Origin: CAMLOF01 sp041913045
Lineage (GTDB): Bacteria; Pseudomonadota; Gammaproteobacteria; Burkholderiales; Burkholderiaceae_C
Direction of reading: 5' to 3'
Assembly: GCA_041913045.1 (NCBI GenBank)
Contig: JAYSGB010000002.1
Coordinates: 148,676-212,675, forward strand
DNA: 64,000 nucleotides
How positions within the stretch are numbered: position 1 is the stretch's first letter; every line of letters starts with the position of its first letter. Of this stretch, positions 26,465 to 35,912 are shown one piece after another. Under the pieces are notes generated by a model. That model was not told the DNA's origin and searched no databases. It worked only from the letters and a program-made list of their open reading frames with translations. A program made the position numbers and the translations under genes.

Positions 26465-27673
26465 TCACTCGTGCCTCAGGGCCTCGATGGGGTCCAGCCG
26501 CGCCGCGCGACGTGCGGGGAAGTACCCGAACAGCACGCCAATGCCCGCAGAGAACACGAACGCCAGCACGTTCACGCCCACGTTGAACACGAAGGGCACG
26601 TTCATGAGTGCAGAGAGGCCCAAGCTGGCTGCCAGCGCCAGGGCCATGCCCACCAAACCGCCCAGCGCCGCCAGCACCACGGCCTCAATCAGGAACTGCA
26701 GCAGCACCTCACGCTCAAGCGCACCAATGGCCAGGCGCAGGCCGATCTCGCGTGTGCGCTCGGTCACGCTCACCAGCATGATGTTCATGATGCCGATGCC
26801 TCCCACCAGCAGGCTTACTGCCGCCACAGCACCGAGCAACATGGTCATGACCCGGGTGGTGCCAGAGAGCGTTTCGCCCAGCTGCTTGGTGTCGAGCACG
26901 TTGAAGTTGTCCTCGTCACCCTCCGCCAGTTTGCGCCGCTCCCGCAGCAGTTGGGTCACACCGCGCTTGACGCTGTCGGCGTCGGCCCCCTCCACCATGG
27001 ACACCAGCAGGGTGTGCACGCGCGTGTGCCCCACCACTCGGCGGTGGATGGTGTTGATGGGCATAAGCACCAAGTCGTCCTGATCGTTACCAAAGGCGCC
27101 TTGCCCTTTCGAGCCCAGCACGCCGATCACTTCGCAGGACATCTGCCGCACACGCACCGCGCTGCCCACGGGCGAGGTGTTGCCGAACAACTCGCGCCGC
27201 ACGGTTTCGCCAATCAGGCACACGGCGGCCCCGGCGCGCAGTTCGTCATCCGTGAAGTCACGGCCGTCAGTGACGCTCCAGTTGCCTGTGACCAGCCACT
27301 CGTTGGTGCTGCCGATGATGCTGCTGGACCAGTTGCGCCCCATGGCCACCACGGTGGTACTGGTGCGGGTTTCTGGCGCGGTGGTGAGCACGCCGCCAAT
27401 CTGCGACGCTATGGCTTCAGCGTCGCCCAGCTTGAACGATGGAGCAAAAAAGCCGCCACTGCCCGGACCTAACCGTTGGCCAGGGCGCACCTGCAGCAGG
27501 TTGGTGCCCAGTCCGGAAATTTGCGTCTGTATGGCCAGAGTGGCGCCATTGCCCACGGTGACCATGGTGATGACCGCCGCCACCCCGATGACGATGCCCA
27601 GCACCGTTAGGAAGGAGCGCAGCAGGTTGCGCCGGATGGAGCGGATGGCGAGGATGAGCGTGTTGAAGAACAT
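26465..27673 (-). CDS. MacB-type ABC transporter permease
   Basis: A 402-residue permease with one N-terminal helix (about 21-42), a large periplasmic domain (MacB_PCD, about 45-245) and three C-terminal helices of the FtsX fold (GGIGIMNIMLVSVTERTREIGLR, residues about 287-309, in part). Unlike E. coli MacB it has no ATPase domain; that is the separate upstream gene. It probably takes part in tripartite efflux of macrolides, peptides or other compounds. The ATG overlaps the ATPase stop by one base (TGATG). A longer in-frame start at 27991 lies inside the ATPase gene and is rejected. Confidence 0.9.
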   Translation of the reverse strand: MFFNTLILAIRSIRRNLLRSFLTVLGIVIGVAAVITMVTVGNGATLAIQTQISGLGTNLLQVRPGQRLGPGSGGFFAPSFKLGDAEAIASQIGGVLTTAPETRTSTTVVAMGRNWSSSIIGSTNEWLVTGNWSVTDGRDFTDDELRAGAAVCLIGETVRRELFGNTSPVGSAVRVRQMSCEVIGVLGSKGQGAFGNDQDDLVLMPINTIHRRVVGHTRVHTLLVSMVEGADADSVKRGVTQLLRERRKLAEGDEDNFNVLDTKQLGETLSGTTRVMTMLLGAVAAVSLLVGGIGIMNIMLVSVTERTREIGLRLAIGALEREVLLQFLIEAVVLAALGGLVGMALALAASLGLSALMNVPFVFNVGVNVLAFVFSAGIGVLFGYFPARRAARLDPIEALRHE

Positions 27674-28416
27674 CAGTGCACCCCTGCCACGGCCACAGAC
27701 AGGCCCGTCGTGCCGTTGTGGTGCTCGAGTTCCACCACGCCGTCGCGGAAATGAACGATGCGCCGCGCGTAAGCGGCAATGTCGTGTTCGTGCGTGACCA
27801 TGAGCACCGTGATGCCAAACTCGCGGTTGAGGCGCTGGATGAGCTCCATGATCTCGTGGCTGCGCTGGGAGTCCAGGTTGCCAGTGGGTTCGTCGGCCAG
27901 CAGCACTTGCGGCTCGGTGACGATGGCCCGTGCAATGGCCACGCGCTGCTGCTGACCGCCGGACAGTTCGGCAGGTGTGTGGTGTTCCCAACCCTCCAGG
28001 CCCACGGCCTGCAAGGCGCGCCGGGCGGCGGCGTGGCGCTGTGCGGCGGGCTCACCCCGGTACACCAGGGGCAGTTCCACGTTTTCTTGCGCCGTGGTAC
28101 GCGCCAGCAGGTGAAAGCCCTGGAACACGAAACCAAAGAAACGACGACGCAGGCGTGCCCGCTCGTCGCGGGAGAGGGATTGCACCGGAATCCCCTGAAA
28201 CAGGTATTCCCCGGTGGTGGGCGTGTCCAGGCAGCCCAGCAGGTTCATGGCGGTGGACTTGCCTGAGCCACTGGGGCCCATGATGGCAACGAAATCCCCG
28301 CGCTCGATGGAAAGGTCCACCCCCTTGAGCGCCTGGAACGCCGTGTTGCCCTGGCCATAGACCTTGGTGATGCCCCGCAGCTCGATGAGCGGCGTTCCCG
28401 TCGTGGGTTCACTCAT
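27673..28416 (-). CDS. MacB-type ABC transporter ATP-binding protein
   Basis: A 247-residue ATPase of the LolD/MacB type. The Walker A motif GPSGSGKST starts near 48, the signature LSGGQQQRVAIARA is near 150, the Walker B is VLLADEPTG and the switch His is in VTHEHD. It energises the permease encoded immediately downstream. It overlaps the membrane-fusion gene by four bases (ATGA) and the permease gene by one, so the four efflux genes look translationally coupled. Confidence 0.94.
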   Translation of the reverse strand: MSEPTTGTPLIELRGITKVYGQGNTAFQALKGVDLSIERGDFVAIMGPSGSGKSTAMNLLGCLDTPTTGEYLFQGIPVQSLSRDERARLRRRFFGFVFQGFHLLARTTAQENVELPLVYRGEPAAQRHAAARRALQAVGLEGWEHHTPAELSGGQQQRVAIARAIVTEPQVLLADEPTGNLDSQRSHEIMELIQRLNREFGITVLMVTHEHDIAAYARRIVHFRDGVVELEHHNGTTGLSVAVAGVH

Positions 28417-29711
28417 TTGGCGGCCCCGGCGCTCATCAGCCCGGTGATCACGGCCATGCCTTCCTGCAAGCCTTCACCAGAGACTTCGGTGTTGCGGCCG
28501 TCACTGATGCCGGTGGTGACCTGCATGGCCTGGGGCTGACCGTCCTTGAGCACCCATATCTGGCGCACGCCACCACTGCGTTCAGCCCGCGCAGTCTTGG
28601 TACCGCTGCTGGGCATGCGCGGGAACATCTTGGACAGCACCCCACTGCCCTGTTGTGCCGCTGCATTGCCATTGGGCGGCGTGAAGCGCAACGCGGTGTT
28701 GGGCACCAGCAGCACGCCCTTGCGTTCGGTGGCCACGATGCTGGCCGTGGCCGTCATACCGGGGCGCAGGCTCAGGTCGGCGTTGTCCACGTCGAGCGTG
28801 GTGACGTAGGTGACCACGTTCTCCGTCTTCGTGGAGCCGTAGTCCACCCGGGTTACCTCAGCCGGGTAACGGCGGTTGGGGTAGGAACTGACGGTGAAGG
28901 TGGCCTTTTGAGCAGGCTTGACCACGCCCACATCAGCCTCGTCCACGTACACCTCCAGCCGCAGTTCCTTGAGGTCTTGCGCAATGGAGAAGAGCGTGAC
29001 CGCCTGCAAGGAAGCGGCCACCGCGTTGCCCGGATCGACCGAGCGCGTGAGCACTACGCCGTCGATGGGTGAGCGGATCGACGCTTTGGAGAAGTTGGTT
29101 TCGTTGGTAGACAGGGTGGCCTGTGCCTGTTGCACGGCGGCGCGGGCGCCGGCCTCAGTGGCCACGGCGCGGTCCACGGCAGCGCGTGCGCTGTCGAGTT
29201 CGGCAGCAGAAGGCACCTTGCCGCCAGACAGGCGTGCCACTTCCTCCTGGCGCTCCAGTTGTGCCTTGGCCTCCTTGAGGGTGGCTGTGGCCTGCGCGAC
29301 CTGCGCCTGGGCCGATGCCAGCGCGGCGCGTGAGCTGTTCACCTGATCCTGCAGCTTGGCAGTGTCCAGCACCACCAGGACCTGCCCCTTCTTGACGCGG
29401 TCGTTCTTGTCCACCAGCACCTCGCGCACGGTGCCTGAAAGTTCGCTGCCCACGTTGACCAGCCGCGTGGGCTGCAGCGTGCCGTTGGCCGAGACGGTGA
29501 GCGTGAGGTCGCCCGTGCGCAAGGACTCGGTCACGAAGCTGGGCGCGGCCTTGCTCTTCTGGGCGGACAGGTAGTAATACCCGCCCCCGGCGAACACAGC
29601 CACAGCCAGCACAGCGCCCCACAGCAACGGGCGCTGCCACCAGCGTGGCGGCCTGTCTTCACCCAGCAGGGCATGCACGTCATCGGATGGAGTAGAAGAC
29701 TTGGTTTTCAT
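28413..29711 (-). CDS. MacA-type periplasmic adaptor (membrane fusion protein)
   Basis: A 432-residue adaptor of the RND/MacA family. It has an N-terminal anchor helix (about 28-47), a lipoyl/beta-barrel part (ANGTLQPTRLVNVGSELSG), a coiled-coil hairpin (about 115-205, rich in Ala, Gln, Lys and Glu) and a second barrel domain. It should link the inner-membrane MacB-like complex to the outer-membrane protein encoded just upstream. The start overlaps that gene's stop by four bases. Confidence 0.92.
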   Translation of the reverse strand: MKTKSSTPSDDVHALLGEDRPPRWWQRPLLWGAVLAVAVFAGGGYYYLSAQKSKAAPSFVTESLRTGDLTLTVSANGTLQPTRLVNVGSELSGTVREVLVDKNDRVKKGQVLVVLDTAKLQDQVNSSRAALASAQAQVAQATATLKEAKAQLERQEEVARLSGGKVPSAAELDSARAAVDRAVATEAGARAAVQQAQATLSTNETNFSKASIRSPIDGVVLTRSVDPGNAVAASLQAVTLFSIAQDLKELRLEVYVDEADVGVVKPAQKATFTVSSYPNRRYPAEVTRVDYGSTKTENVVTYVTTLDVDNADLSLRPGMTATASIVATERKGVLLVPNTALRFTPPNGNAAAQQGSGVLSKMFPRMPSSGTKTARAERSGGVRQIWVLKDGQPQAMQVTTGISDGRNTEVSGEGLQEGMAVITGLMSAGAAK

Positions 29712-31207
29712 GGGGTGTTGGAAGAAATGGCTTGCACGGCGCGTTCGGCATCGGCAGCGGTCCAGCCGCCGCCCAGGGCTTTGTAGAGCCGCACGTGGTC
29801 CGCGCTCCAGGTGGCGCGGGTGGTTTCCAGTTCGCTTTGCGCAGAAAGCAGCGTGCGCTGCGTGTCGAGCAAGGTGGGGTAGTCGATAAGACCGCTGGCG
29901 TAGCGCTGGCGGGCCATCAACTCGGCGTTGGACGCGGCTTCTGCAGCGGCCTCCAGCCGGGCCAGGCGTTCGCGGTTGCCGTCGAGCGCCACCAAGGCGT
30001 CTTCCACGTCCTGCAGCGCTGTCAGCACGGCCTGCTCGTGCGCCAGTCGCGCCTGCTCCAGCGCAGCCTGCTGCACACGCACTTGGGCGCGGGCCGCGCC
30101 GCCATCGAGCAACGAAGCGGAGACGCTGGCCAACAAACTGCGCGTAAGTGCCGAAACATCCAGCAAGTCACCCAGGCGGGGGGCCGCCAGGCCCAGCGTG
30201 CCGCTGAGCGAAAAACTGGGAAAGCGGTTCGCATCCGCCTGATGCACACGCGCCCAGGCAGCCACCACCTTTTGTTCTGCCACGCGCACATCTGGCCGCT
30301 GGCGCAGGGCGTCTGCGGGAAAACGCATGGCCAACTGCGCCGGGGGTTGCGGCACGCCCAGCAGCGCGGCGTCGCCCGCCTGGGCGAGTTCGCGCTGCAA
30401 GGCGCCGGGTACGCGGCCCGTGAGCACCGCCAGCGCATTCAGCGTCTGCTGGATGCTGGTCTCCAGGGCTGGCAAGGACGCACGGGTCTGCTCGACAGCG
30501 GCGCGCGCCTGCTCCAGGTCCAGGGAAGATGCCAAGCCAGCCTGTACGCGCCATTGGGTCAGTTGCTGCGATTCGACCTGCTTGGCCAGGCTGTCGCGCG
30601 CCAGGCGCAAACGTGTCTGATAGCCCCGCAGTTGAATGGCGTTGACTGCCACCTCGGCGGCCAGGCTGACACGCGCCTGGCCCAGGTTGGCGGCAGCGGC
30701 TTGCAGGTCGGCCTCGCTGGCGGTCTCGGAACTGCGGCGGGCACCAAAAACGTCGGGCTCCCAGCTCGCGTCAAAACCCGCGCGGAAGGTGTTGCCCGTG
30801 GCGTTGTCACCGGCCTTGCTGCGCTGAGCGGAACCGGATGCCCCCACCTGAACCGCGCCCGAGGCGGCTGTCACATCACGTTGTGCGCGGGCCTGCTGCA
30901 AAACGGCTTGAGTGCTGCGCAAGCTCTGGTTGGCCTGCAGGGCCTGCTCTACCCAACGGCTGAGCAGTGGGTCGTTGAAGGCCTGCCACCACGTGGCCAC
31001 AGCCTCTGCGTCGGCAGAGGCCACGGTGCCTTGCGGCGCGCGGCTCCACTGGGCGGGAACGTCAACCGAAGAAGCTGGCACCTCGTTGGGCGCAAGGCTG
31101 GCACAACCGGCCAGCACCAAGGCAGAAACCGCAACAACCGCTCTTACAGCGAACAAGCCTGGCCCGGGGGCCGCTTCACGTAGCCTGAACTGAGGAGGAA
31201 AACGCAT
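29708..31207 (-). CDS. outer-membrane efflux lipoprotein (NodT/OprM family)
   Basis: A 499-residue outer-membrane factor. It has a signal with lipobox LVLAGC ending at Cys35, and two repeated OEP domains with long coiled coils (Ala/Gln/Arg-rich from about 90 to 470), typical of NodT/OprM lipoproteins of 460-500 residues. It is the first gene of the efflux operon (outer-membrane factor, adaptor, ATPase, permease). The upstream 121 bases separate it from guaD, which runs in the same direction. Confidence 0.92.
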   Translation of the reverse strand: MRFPPQFRLREAAPGPGLFAVRAVVAVSALVLAGCASLAPNEVPASSVDVPAQWSRAPQGTVASADAEAVATWWQAFNDPLLSRWVEQALQANQSLRSTQAVLQQARAQRDVTAASGAVQVGASGSAQRSKAGDNATGNTFRAGFDASWEPDVFGARRSSETASEADLQAAAANLGQARVSLAAEVAVNAIQLRGYQTRLRLARDSLAKQVESQQLTQWRVQAGLASSLDLEQARAAVEQTRASLPALETSIQQTLNALAVLTGRVPGALQRELAQAGDAALLGVPQPPAQLAMRFPADALRQRPDVRVAEQKVVAAWARVHQADANRFPSFSLSGTLGLAAPRLGDLLDVSALTRSLLASVSASLLDGGAARAQVRVQQAALEQARLAHEQAVLTALQDVEDALVALDGNRERLARLEAAAEAASNAELMARQRYASGLIDYPTLLDTQRTLLSAQSELETTRATWSADHVRLYKALGGGWTAADAERAVQAISSNTP

Positions 31208-31328
31208 GGATACCCTGTGTCTCGCCGCAACGGATTCGAGCGGCCATACGTATAGTGTGGCGCAATCGTTTTTCGTTCCGACGACACATGGGTAAAGGCC
31301 GTGTAAAGCCCCCTTGTATAGGGCCGGG

Positions 31329-32642
31329 TCAACCCGCCGCTATGACGGTGCGCTGCACCAGCCGGTCGTCTCCCAGCACGATGAGCGCGAACAGCAGCTC
31401 TTCCAGGTTGTCTGCCTGCGCGGTCTTGCGTGCGAGCAGTGGCGTGGCGGCGGGATTGATGACGAGGAAGTCCGCCTCGCAACCCGGAACAAGGTTGCCC
31501 ACCACGCCATCCAGCCCCAAGGCACGTGCAGCACCCGCTGTGTGCTGCCACCACAGTTGGCTGGGCGCCAGGCTAACCCCCTGCTTGGGCAGGCCGCCAC
31601 CCGTAACGCTGGCCCGCCCCACATGGTAGGCCGCCAGCATGGTGTGGAAAGGACTGAAGCTGGTGCCGCCGCCCACGTCGCTGGCCAAGCCGTAGCGGAA
31701 GCCCGTGCGTTCGGCGCTGGCGTAGTCAAAGAACCCGCTGCCCAGGAACAGGTTGCTGGTAGGGCTGACGGCGGCGGCGGTGCCGGTCTCACGCATCAGG
31801 GCTCGGTCGGTGTCGTCCAGGTGGATGCAGTGGGCGTAGATGGCGCGTTCGCGCAGCAGGCCGAAATCGCCATACACACCCAGGTAGCTGCGCGCGTTGG
31901 GGTACAGCTCCTGCACCCAGCGCACCTCGTCCACGTTTTCGGCCACGTGGGACTGCACCCACACGTCGGGATAACGCGTAGCCAATTCGCCCGCGCCACG
32001 CATCTGCGCGTCGGAGCAGCTGGGCGCAAAACGTGGCGTGATGGCGTAGCCCAGCCGCCTCTGGCCATGCCAGCGCTGGATGAGGGCCTCGGTGTCGATC
32101 AGGCTCTGCTCGGTCTGGTCGCGCACGCCGTCTGGGGAATGGCGGTCCTGCAGCACCTTGCCTGCGATCAGGCGCAGGCCGCGCTCCAGGGCGCGACTCA
32201 TCAGGGCGTCCACCGAGGCTGGATGGGACGTGGCGAAGGTCAACGCGGTGGTCACGCCATTGCGAGCCAGCTCGTCCAGGAAGAAACCGGCCACCTCGCC
32301 AGCGTAGGCGGGGTCGTGAAAGCGGGATTCGTGCGGGAAGGTGTAGTGTTCCAGCCAAGGCAGCAGGCCTTCGGCGGGTGAACCGATCACATCGGTCTGC
32401 GGGTAGTGGATATGGAGGTCCACAAAGCCAGGGGTTATGAGTCGCCCAGGCAGCTCTTCGATGGACACACCGGGAAAACGCTCCGCCAGTTCCCGGTAGG
32501 CGCCTACGGCACGCACCAGGCGTGGCCCTTTTGCCCCGTCCGGCCCAGGGCCGACCACCAGCAGCCCGTCGGACTCGTAACGGGGTGTGGAAAGGTCTGC
32601 GTCGGGGTCGAACCAGAGAATGGCGGCGCGGTAGGCTTTCAT
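31329..32642 (-). CDS. guaD: guanine deaminase
   Basis: A 437-residue amidohydrolase that deaminates guanine to xanthine in the cytosol. The Zn-binding HxH is in VDLHIHYPQTD, other ligands lie in QSHVAENVDEV and YAHCIHLDD, and the final Asp is in ASDVGGGTSFS. The Met start at 32642 (MKAYRAAI) is preferred over an in-frame ATG at 32678. It supplies the substrate of the xanthine dehydrogenase at 41783-45693, so it belongs functionally to the purine cluster even though other genes lie between. Confidence 0.93.
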   Translation of the reverse strand: MKAYRAAILWFDPDADLSTPRYESDGLLVVGPGPDGAKGPRLVRAVGAYRELAERFPGVSIEELPGRLITPGFVDLHIHYPQTDVIGSPAEGLLPWLEHYTFPHESRFHDPAYAGEVAGFFLDELARNGVTTALTFATSHPASVDALMSRALERGLRLIAGKVLQDRHSPDGVRDQTEQSLIDTEALIQRWHGQRRLGYAITPRFAPSCSDAQMRGAGELATRYPDVWVQSHVAENVDEVRWVQELYPNARSYLGVYGDFGLLRERAIYAHCIHLDDTDRALMRETGTAAAVSPTSNLFLGSGFFDYASAERTGFRYGLASDVGGGTSFSPFHTMLAAYHVGRASVTGGGLPKQGVSLAPSQLWWQHTAGAARALGLDGVVGNLVPGCEADFLVINPAATPLLARKTAQADNLEELLFALIVLGDDRLVQRTVIAAG

Positions 32643-32800
32643 GGCGGCTAGCTTATCGCGTACAGCGCTGGGGCGCATACCAATGGCCCGATAGTTGTTA
32701 TGCGAAGCACATACACACTTGGGGGCTTGACAGCTTTGCTACGCTGAATGTGAGGGCCATTCCGGCCCCGAAACCTACTGTTTTGAGAAAGGAAACCACC

Positions 32801-33052
32801 ATGCTTCAACGCCACCTCCTGTCCATCGCAGCCTGCATCGGCCTGCTCTGCGCGCCAGCCTGGGCGCAGGAACACAGCGACAAGGAGATCAAGGAAGACA
32901 TTCAACGCCACCGTGCCATGGCCGCCGCACACGAGGCTGCCGCCAAGTGCCTGGAATCGGGCAAGGGCGAAAAGGTGTGCCAGGAAGAACTGCAAAAGGC
33001 CTGCAAGGGGCTGGCGCTGGGCAAGTCCTGCGGCATGCGCCACGCGCATTGA
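32801..33052 (+). CDS. small exported four-cysteine protein
   Basis: An 83-residue protein with a cleavable signal (residues 1-22, ending AWAQ). The mature part is mostly charged helix and contains four Cys at 50, 60, 68 and 77 (spacings of 9, 7 and 8 residues), ending in GMRHAH. The pattern resembles an alpha-hairpin held by two disulfides, and the His-rich end could bind a metal. I recognise no family. The ATG follows GGAAACC (about eight bases). TTGACA occurs at 32727, but a -10 at the right spacing is not obvious. Confidence 0.6.
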   Translation: MLQRHLLSIAACIGLLCAPAWAQEHSDKEIKEDIQRHRAMAAAHEAAAKCLESGKGEKVCQEELQKACKGLALGKSCGMRHAH

Positions 33053-33123
33053 TGCTGAGCCCGGCAGGGTTTTGAGAGCGGGCGGACAATGTTGACTTTG
33101 CCATTCACGGGAAGAACCCAACC

Positions 33124-33780
33124 ATGACCGCCCGCCTCAAGATCGATTTTGTGTCCGATGTTTCCTGCCCCTGGTGCGCGATTGGGTTGGCGTCGCTGGA
33201 AAAGGCCATTGCACGCCTGGACGGCGAGGTGAGCGTCGATTTGCGGTTTCAACCGTTCGAGCTGAACCCGCAGATGCCGTCTGGCGGGCAGGACGTGACT
33301 GAACACCTGACCGAGAAATACGGCTCCACGCCCGAGCAGCAAGCCCAGATCCGCGAGACCATCCGCCAGCGCGGAGCGGACGTGGGTTTTGTTTTCAATG
33401 CGGCGGGCCGTGGCCGCATCTGGAACACTTTTGACGCACACCGCTTGCTGCACTGGGCGGCAGTGGAACACCCTGCCCTGCAGCCTGCGCTGAAGAAGGC
33501 CCTGTTGGTGGCCTACCACGGCCAGGCGCGCAGCATGGAGTCGCACGAGGTGCTGCTGGATGTGGCAGGCCAGGTGGGCTTGCCCCTGGAGCGTGCACAA
33601 GCTATTCTGGCGAGCGACGAATTCGCGCAGGACGTGCGGGAGCACGAAGCCTTCTACACCGGGCACGGCATCAATTCGGTGCCCGCCGTCGTCATCAACG
33701 ACAGGCACCTGATCTCGGGCGGCCAGCCGCCCGAGGTGTTCGAGCAGGCGCTGCGGCAGATCGCTTCAGGCGCGGCCTGA
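33124..33780 (+). CDS. DsbA-family (FrnE-like) oxidoreductase
   Basis: A 218-residue thioredoxin-fold protein of the DsbA/2-hydroxychromene isomerase type, FrnE branch. It has the active-site CPWC near residues 18-21 and a cis-proline segment NSVPAVVIN near 188. No signal peptide is seen, so it is probably cytosolic. It may act as a thiol-disulfide oxidoreductase or glutathione-linked enzyme. It lies after the four-Cys protein gene (71-base gap), which suggests but does not show a link. It converges on the adenine deaminase gene. Confidence 0.85.
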   Translation: MTARLKIDFVSDVSCPWCAIGLASLEKAIARLDGEVSVDLRFQPFELNPQMPSGGQDVTEHLTEKYGSTPEQQAQIRETIRQRGADVGFVFNAAGRGRIWNTFDAHRLLHWAAVEHPALQPALKKALLVAYHGQARSMESHEVLLDVAGQVGLPLERAQAILASDEFAQDVREHEAFYTGHGINSVPAVVINDRHLISGGQPPEVFEQALRQIASGAA

Positions 33781-33809
33781 GCGGGCCGAACGGTGGCCCT
33801 GGGCGCGGT

Positions 33810-34859
33810 TCAGTCGTGCTCGCGCAGATGGGTGAAGTAGTCCTTGAGCTGGTGTTCCCAGCTGCGTTTTGACGCTTCGTCAGCAAAGCTGGCCTCGAAG
33901 CTGTTCCACGCCAACTGGTAGGCGTGGCGCACTTCCAGGTCGAGCGCTGCGAAGAGCTGCAGGTAGTTCTCGTTCAGGTAGCCGCCAAAGTAGGCCGGGT
34001 CGTCTGAATTGACGGTGGCGCGCAAGCCTGCGTCGAGCAGTTGGCGCATGTTGTGCTGCGCCATGGTGGGGAACACGCACAGCTTCACGTTGGACAGTGG
34101 GCACACCGTCAAGGGTACCTGTTCGTTGGCCAGGCGCTGCATCAGGGCCGGGTCTTTGACCGACTGCACACCGTGGTCTATGCGCTCGGCCTTCAACACA
34201 TCCAGCGCGCTCCAGATGTAGGCTGGCGGCCCCTCTTCGCCCGCGTGGGCCACCACATGCAAGCCCAGTTCGCGGCACTTGGCGAACACGCGCGCAAATT
34301 TCTCAGGCGGGTGGCCCAGCTCGCTGGAATCCAACCCCACGCCGATGAAGTAGTGACGATAAGGCAGCGCGGCCTCCAGGGTGGTGAAGGCGTCTTCTTC
34401 GCTCAGGTGACGCAGGAAGCACAGGATGAGCTTGGCGCTGATGCCGAATTCCTGGTGCGCGCGCTGGCAGGCGTGGTGCAGCCCGAGGATGACCGTTTCC
34501 ATGGGCACGCCGCGCGCGGTGTGGGTCTGGGGGTCGAAGAAGATTTCGGTGTGCAGCACGTTTTCTGCTGCGGCCTTTTCCAGGTAGGCCCAGGCCATGT
34601 CGAAAAAGTCCTCCTGCTTGAGCAGCACGCTCGCGCCAGCGTAGTAAATGTCGAGGAAGCTCTGCAAGTCCTTGAAGGCGTAGGCCGCACGCAACTCTTC
34701 CACGCTGGCGTAGGGCAGTTTCACATGGTTGCGCTCGGCCAGCTTGAAGATCAGTTCTGGCTCGAGCGAGCCTTCGATGTGGATGTGCAGTTCGGCCTTG
34801 GGCATGCGGCGCAGCACATGGGGCAGACGAGCGGGCGAGACGTGAGGTACGTGGAACAT
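33810..34859 (-). CDS. adenine deaminase (adenosine deaminase-like)
   Basis: A 349-residue member of the adenosine/adenine deaminase family that forms hypoxanthine from adenine. The Zn-binding LHIH is at 24-27, the proton-transfer Glu is in HAGEEGPP, and NSDDPAYFGGY supplies the metal Asp. The sequence resembles the Pseudomonas adenine deaminase branch (DSSEVGHPP-type and CPLSNTKLCVF-type segments, from memory) more than true adenosine deaminase. The ATG at 34859 is preferred; an upstream in-frame start lies inside the Rieske gene. Its start and the Rieske stop overlap by one base, so they form one operon. Confidence 0.88.
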   Translation of the reverse strand: MFHVPHVSPARLPHVLRRMPKAELHIHIEGSLEPELIFKLAERNHVKLPYASVEELRAAYAFKDLQSFLDIYYAGASVLLKQEDFFDMAWAYLEKAAAENVLHTEIFFDPQTHTARGVPMETVILGLHHACQRAHQEFGISAKLILCFLRHLSEEDAFTTLEAALPYRHYFIGVGLDSSELGHPPEKFARVFAKCRELGLHVVAHAGEEGPPAYIWSALDVLKAERIDHGVQSVKDPALMQRLANEQVPLTVCPLSNVKLCVFPTMAQHNMRQLLDAGLRATVNSDDPAYFGGYLNENYLQLFAALDLEVRHAYQLAWNSFEASFADEASKRSWEHQLKDYFTHLREHD

Positions 34860-35860
34860 CAGCAGACTCCGAAGGTGACGCCCAGGCGGGCAAGGTAGCG
34901 CCGGTAGGCACTGGAAACACGATCGGCCGGACCATGCACCTCGCGCACGGGCGCGTTGGCGGTGGCCGGCAACCGCTTGGGTTGTTGGGATTCGATGATG
35001 GGCTTGTCCTGCGCGAAAACGGCGTCCTGGAAGCGGCGCAGATCGTCGTCGCTGGAGGCGTCTTTGAAGGTGGCCATGGCAAACCAGGCTGTGCAGGATT
35101 CCGGCGTGCGCGGGCAGATGAAGAGCGCGATGGCGTTGCGGGTGCCCTGCTCTTCGGTGGCGTCTTTGGACAGCACTGCCGTGTAGGGTGCGGGCACGTC
35201 GTAGCGGTAGGCGATCCAGGCACCTTCGTTCGCACCCGCGTAGGCGCGCGGCTGCCAGGCTTTGCATTGGTTGACCGTGACCCCCTCGGGCGATTCGCGC
35301 ACGTCTCCGGGGTCCACCTGGGCATGATCGGGCGTACCCAGCCAGCCTTCGTGGACGAAGCCGAAGTGGCTTAAATCCAGGAAGTTTTCCACCAGACGCG
35401 GCGCGCTGGTGGCCACGTCATAGGGACCGCAAAGCAACTGGCGCCAGCCAGCCGCCTCGCCCTGGGCAAAATGCGGGGGTGCCAGCAAGGGCTCCGGCAA
35501 CCCGGGCGCTGGTGGGGCCAAGCGCACCCACACCAGGCCATGGCGTTCCTGTGCTTCAAACACCTGGGCGCAATGGCTGGCTGGGGGCACAAAGGCCGGC
35601 TGCACCGGCACATGCATGCAGCGCCCGCCAGCCTCGAAGCGCCAGCCGTGGTAGGGGCAGGCCAACTGCCCTTCGGTTACCCGCCCCAGCGACAAGCGCG
35701 CGCCCCGGTGCGGGCAGCGATCAGCCCAAGCATGCACGGCACCTTGGTCGTCGCGCCACAGCACCAGCGGTTCGTCCAACAGCGTGGCAGCAACAGGCTG
35801 CTTGGCCACTTCAGCGGCAGCCACCACGGGGTGCCAGAGGGTACGCTCTATCGCTTGCAT
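34859..35860 (-). CDS. Rieske non-heme iron oxygenase, resembling purine N-demethylases
   Basis: A 333-residue Rieske oxygenase alpha-subunit. The [2Fe-2S] ligands are Cys49/His51 (RCPHRG) and Cys68/His71 (CPYHGW). The mononuclear iron site is Asp162, His165 and His170 in LDLSHFGFVH. The C-terminal VFAQDKPIIESQ and SSAYRRYL parts resemble the caffeine N-demethylase NdmA, as I recall it. It could demethylate methylxanthines or oxidise hypoxanthine (as proposed for HpxD). No reductase gene is in the window. The first Met used is at 35860; an in-frame Met at 35911 reaches into the terminator. It precedes adenine deaminase by an overlap. Confidence 0.8.
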   Translation of the reverse strand: MQAIERTLWHPVVAAAEVAKQPVAATLLDEPLVLWRDDQGAVHAWADRCPHRGARLSLGRVTEGQLACPYHGWRFEAGGRCMHVPVQPAFVPPASHCAQVFEAQERHGLVWVRLAPPAPGLPEPLLAPPHFAQGEAAGWRQLLCGPYDVATSAPRLVENFLDLSHFGFVHEGWLGTPDHAQVDPGDVRESPEGVTVNQCKAWQPRAYAGANEGAWIAYRYDVPAPYTAVLSKDATEEQGTRNAIALFICPRTPESCTAWFAMATFKDASSDDDLRRFQDAVFAQDKPIIESQQPKRLPATANAPVREVHGPADRVSSAYRRYLARLGVTFGVC

Positions 35861-35912
35861 ATTGGGGTCCAGCCTACCAGAACTGGCCCTGTCAACGCCA
35901 GCCCGAACCATG

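Noticed and set aside
31208..31328. Intrinsic terminator between guaD and the efflux operon
   Set aside because: Only a four-base stem with a weak T-rich tail is visible; too weak to annotate.
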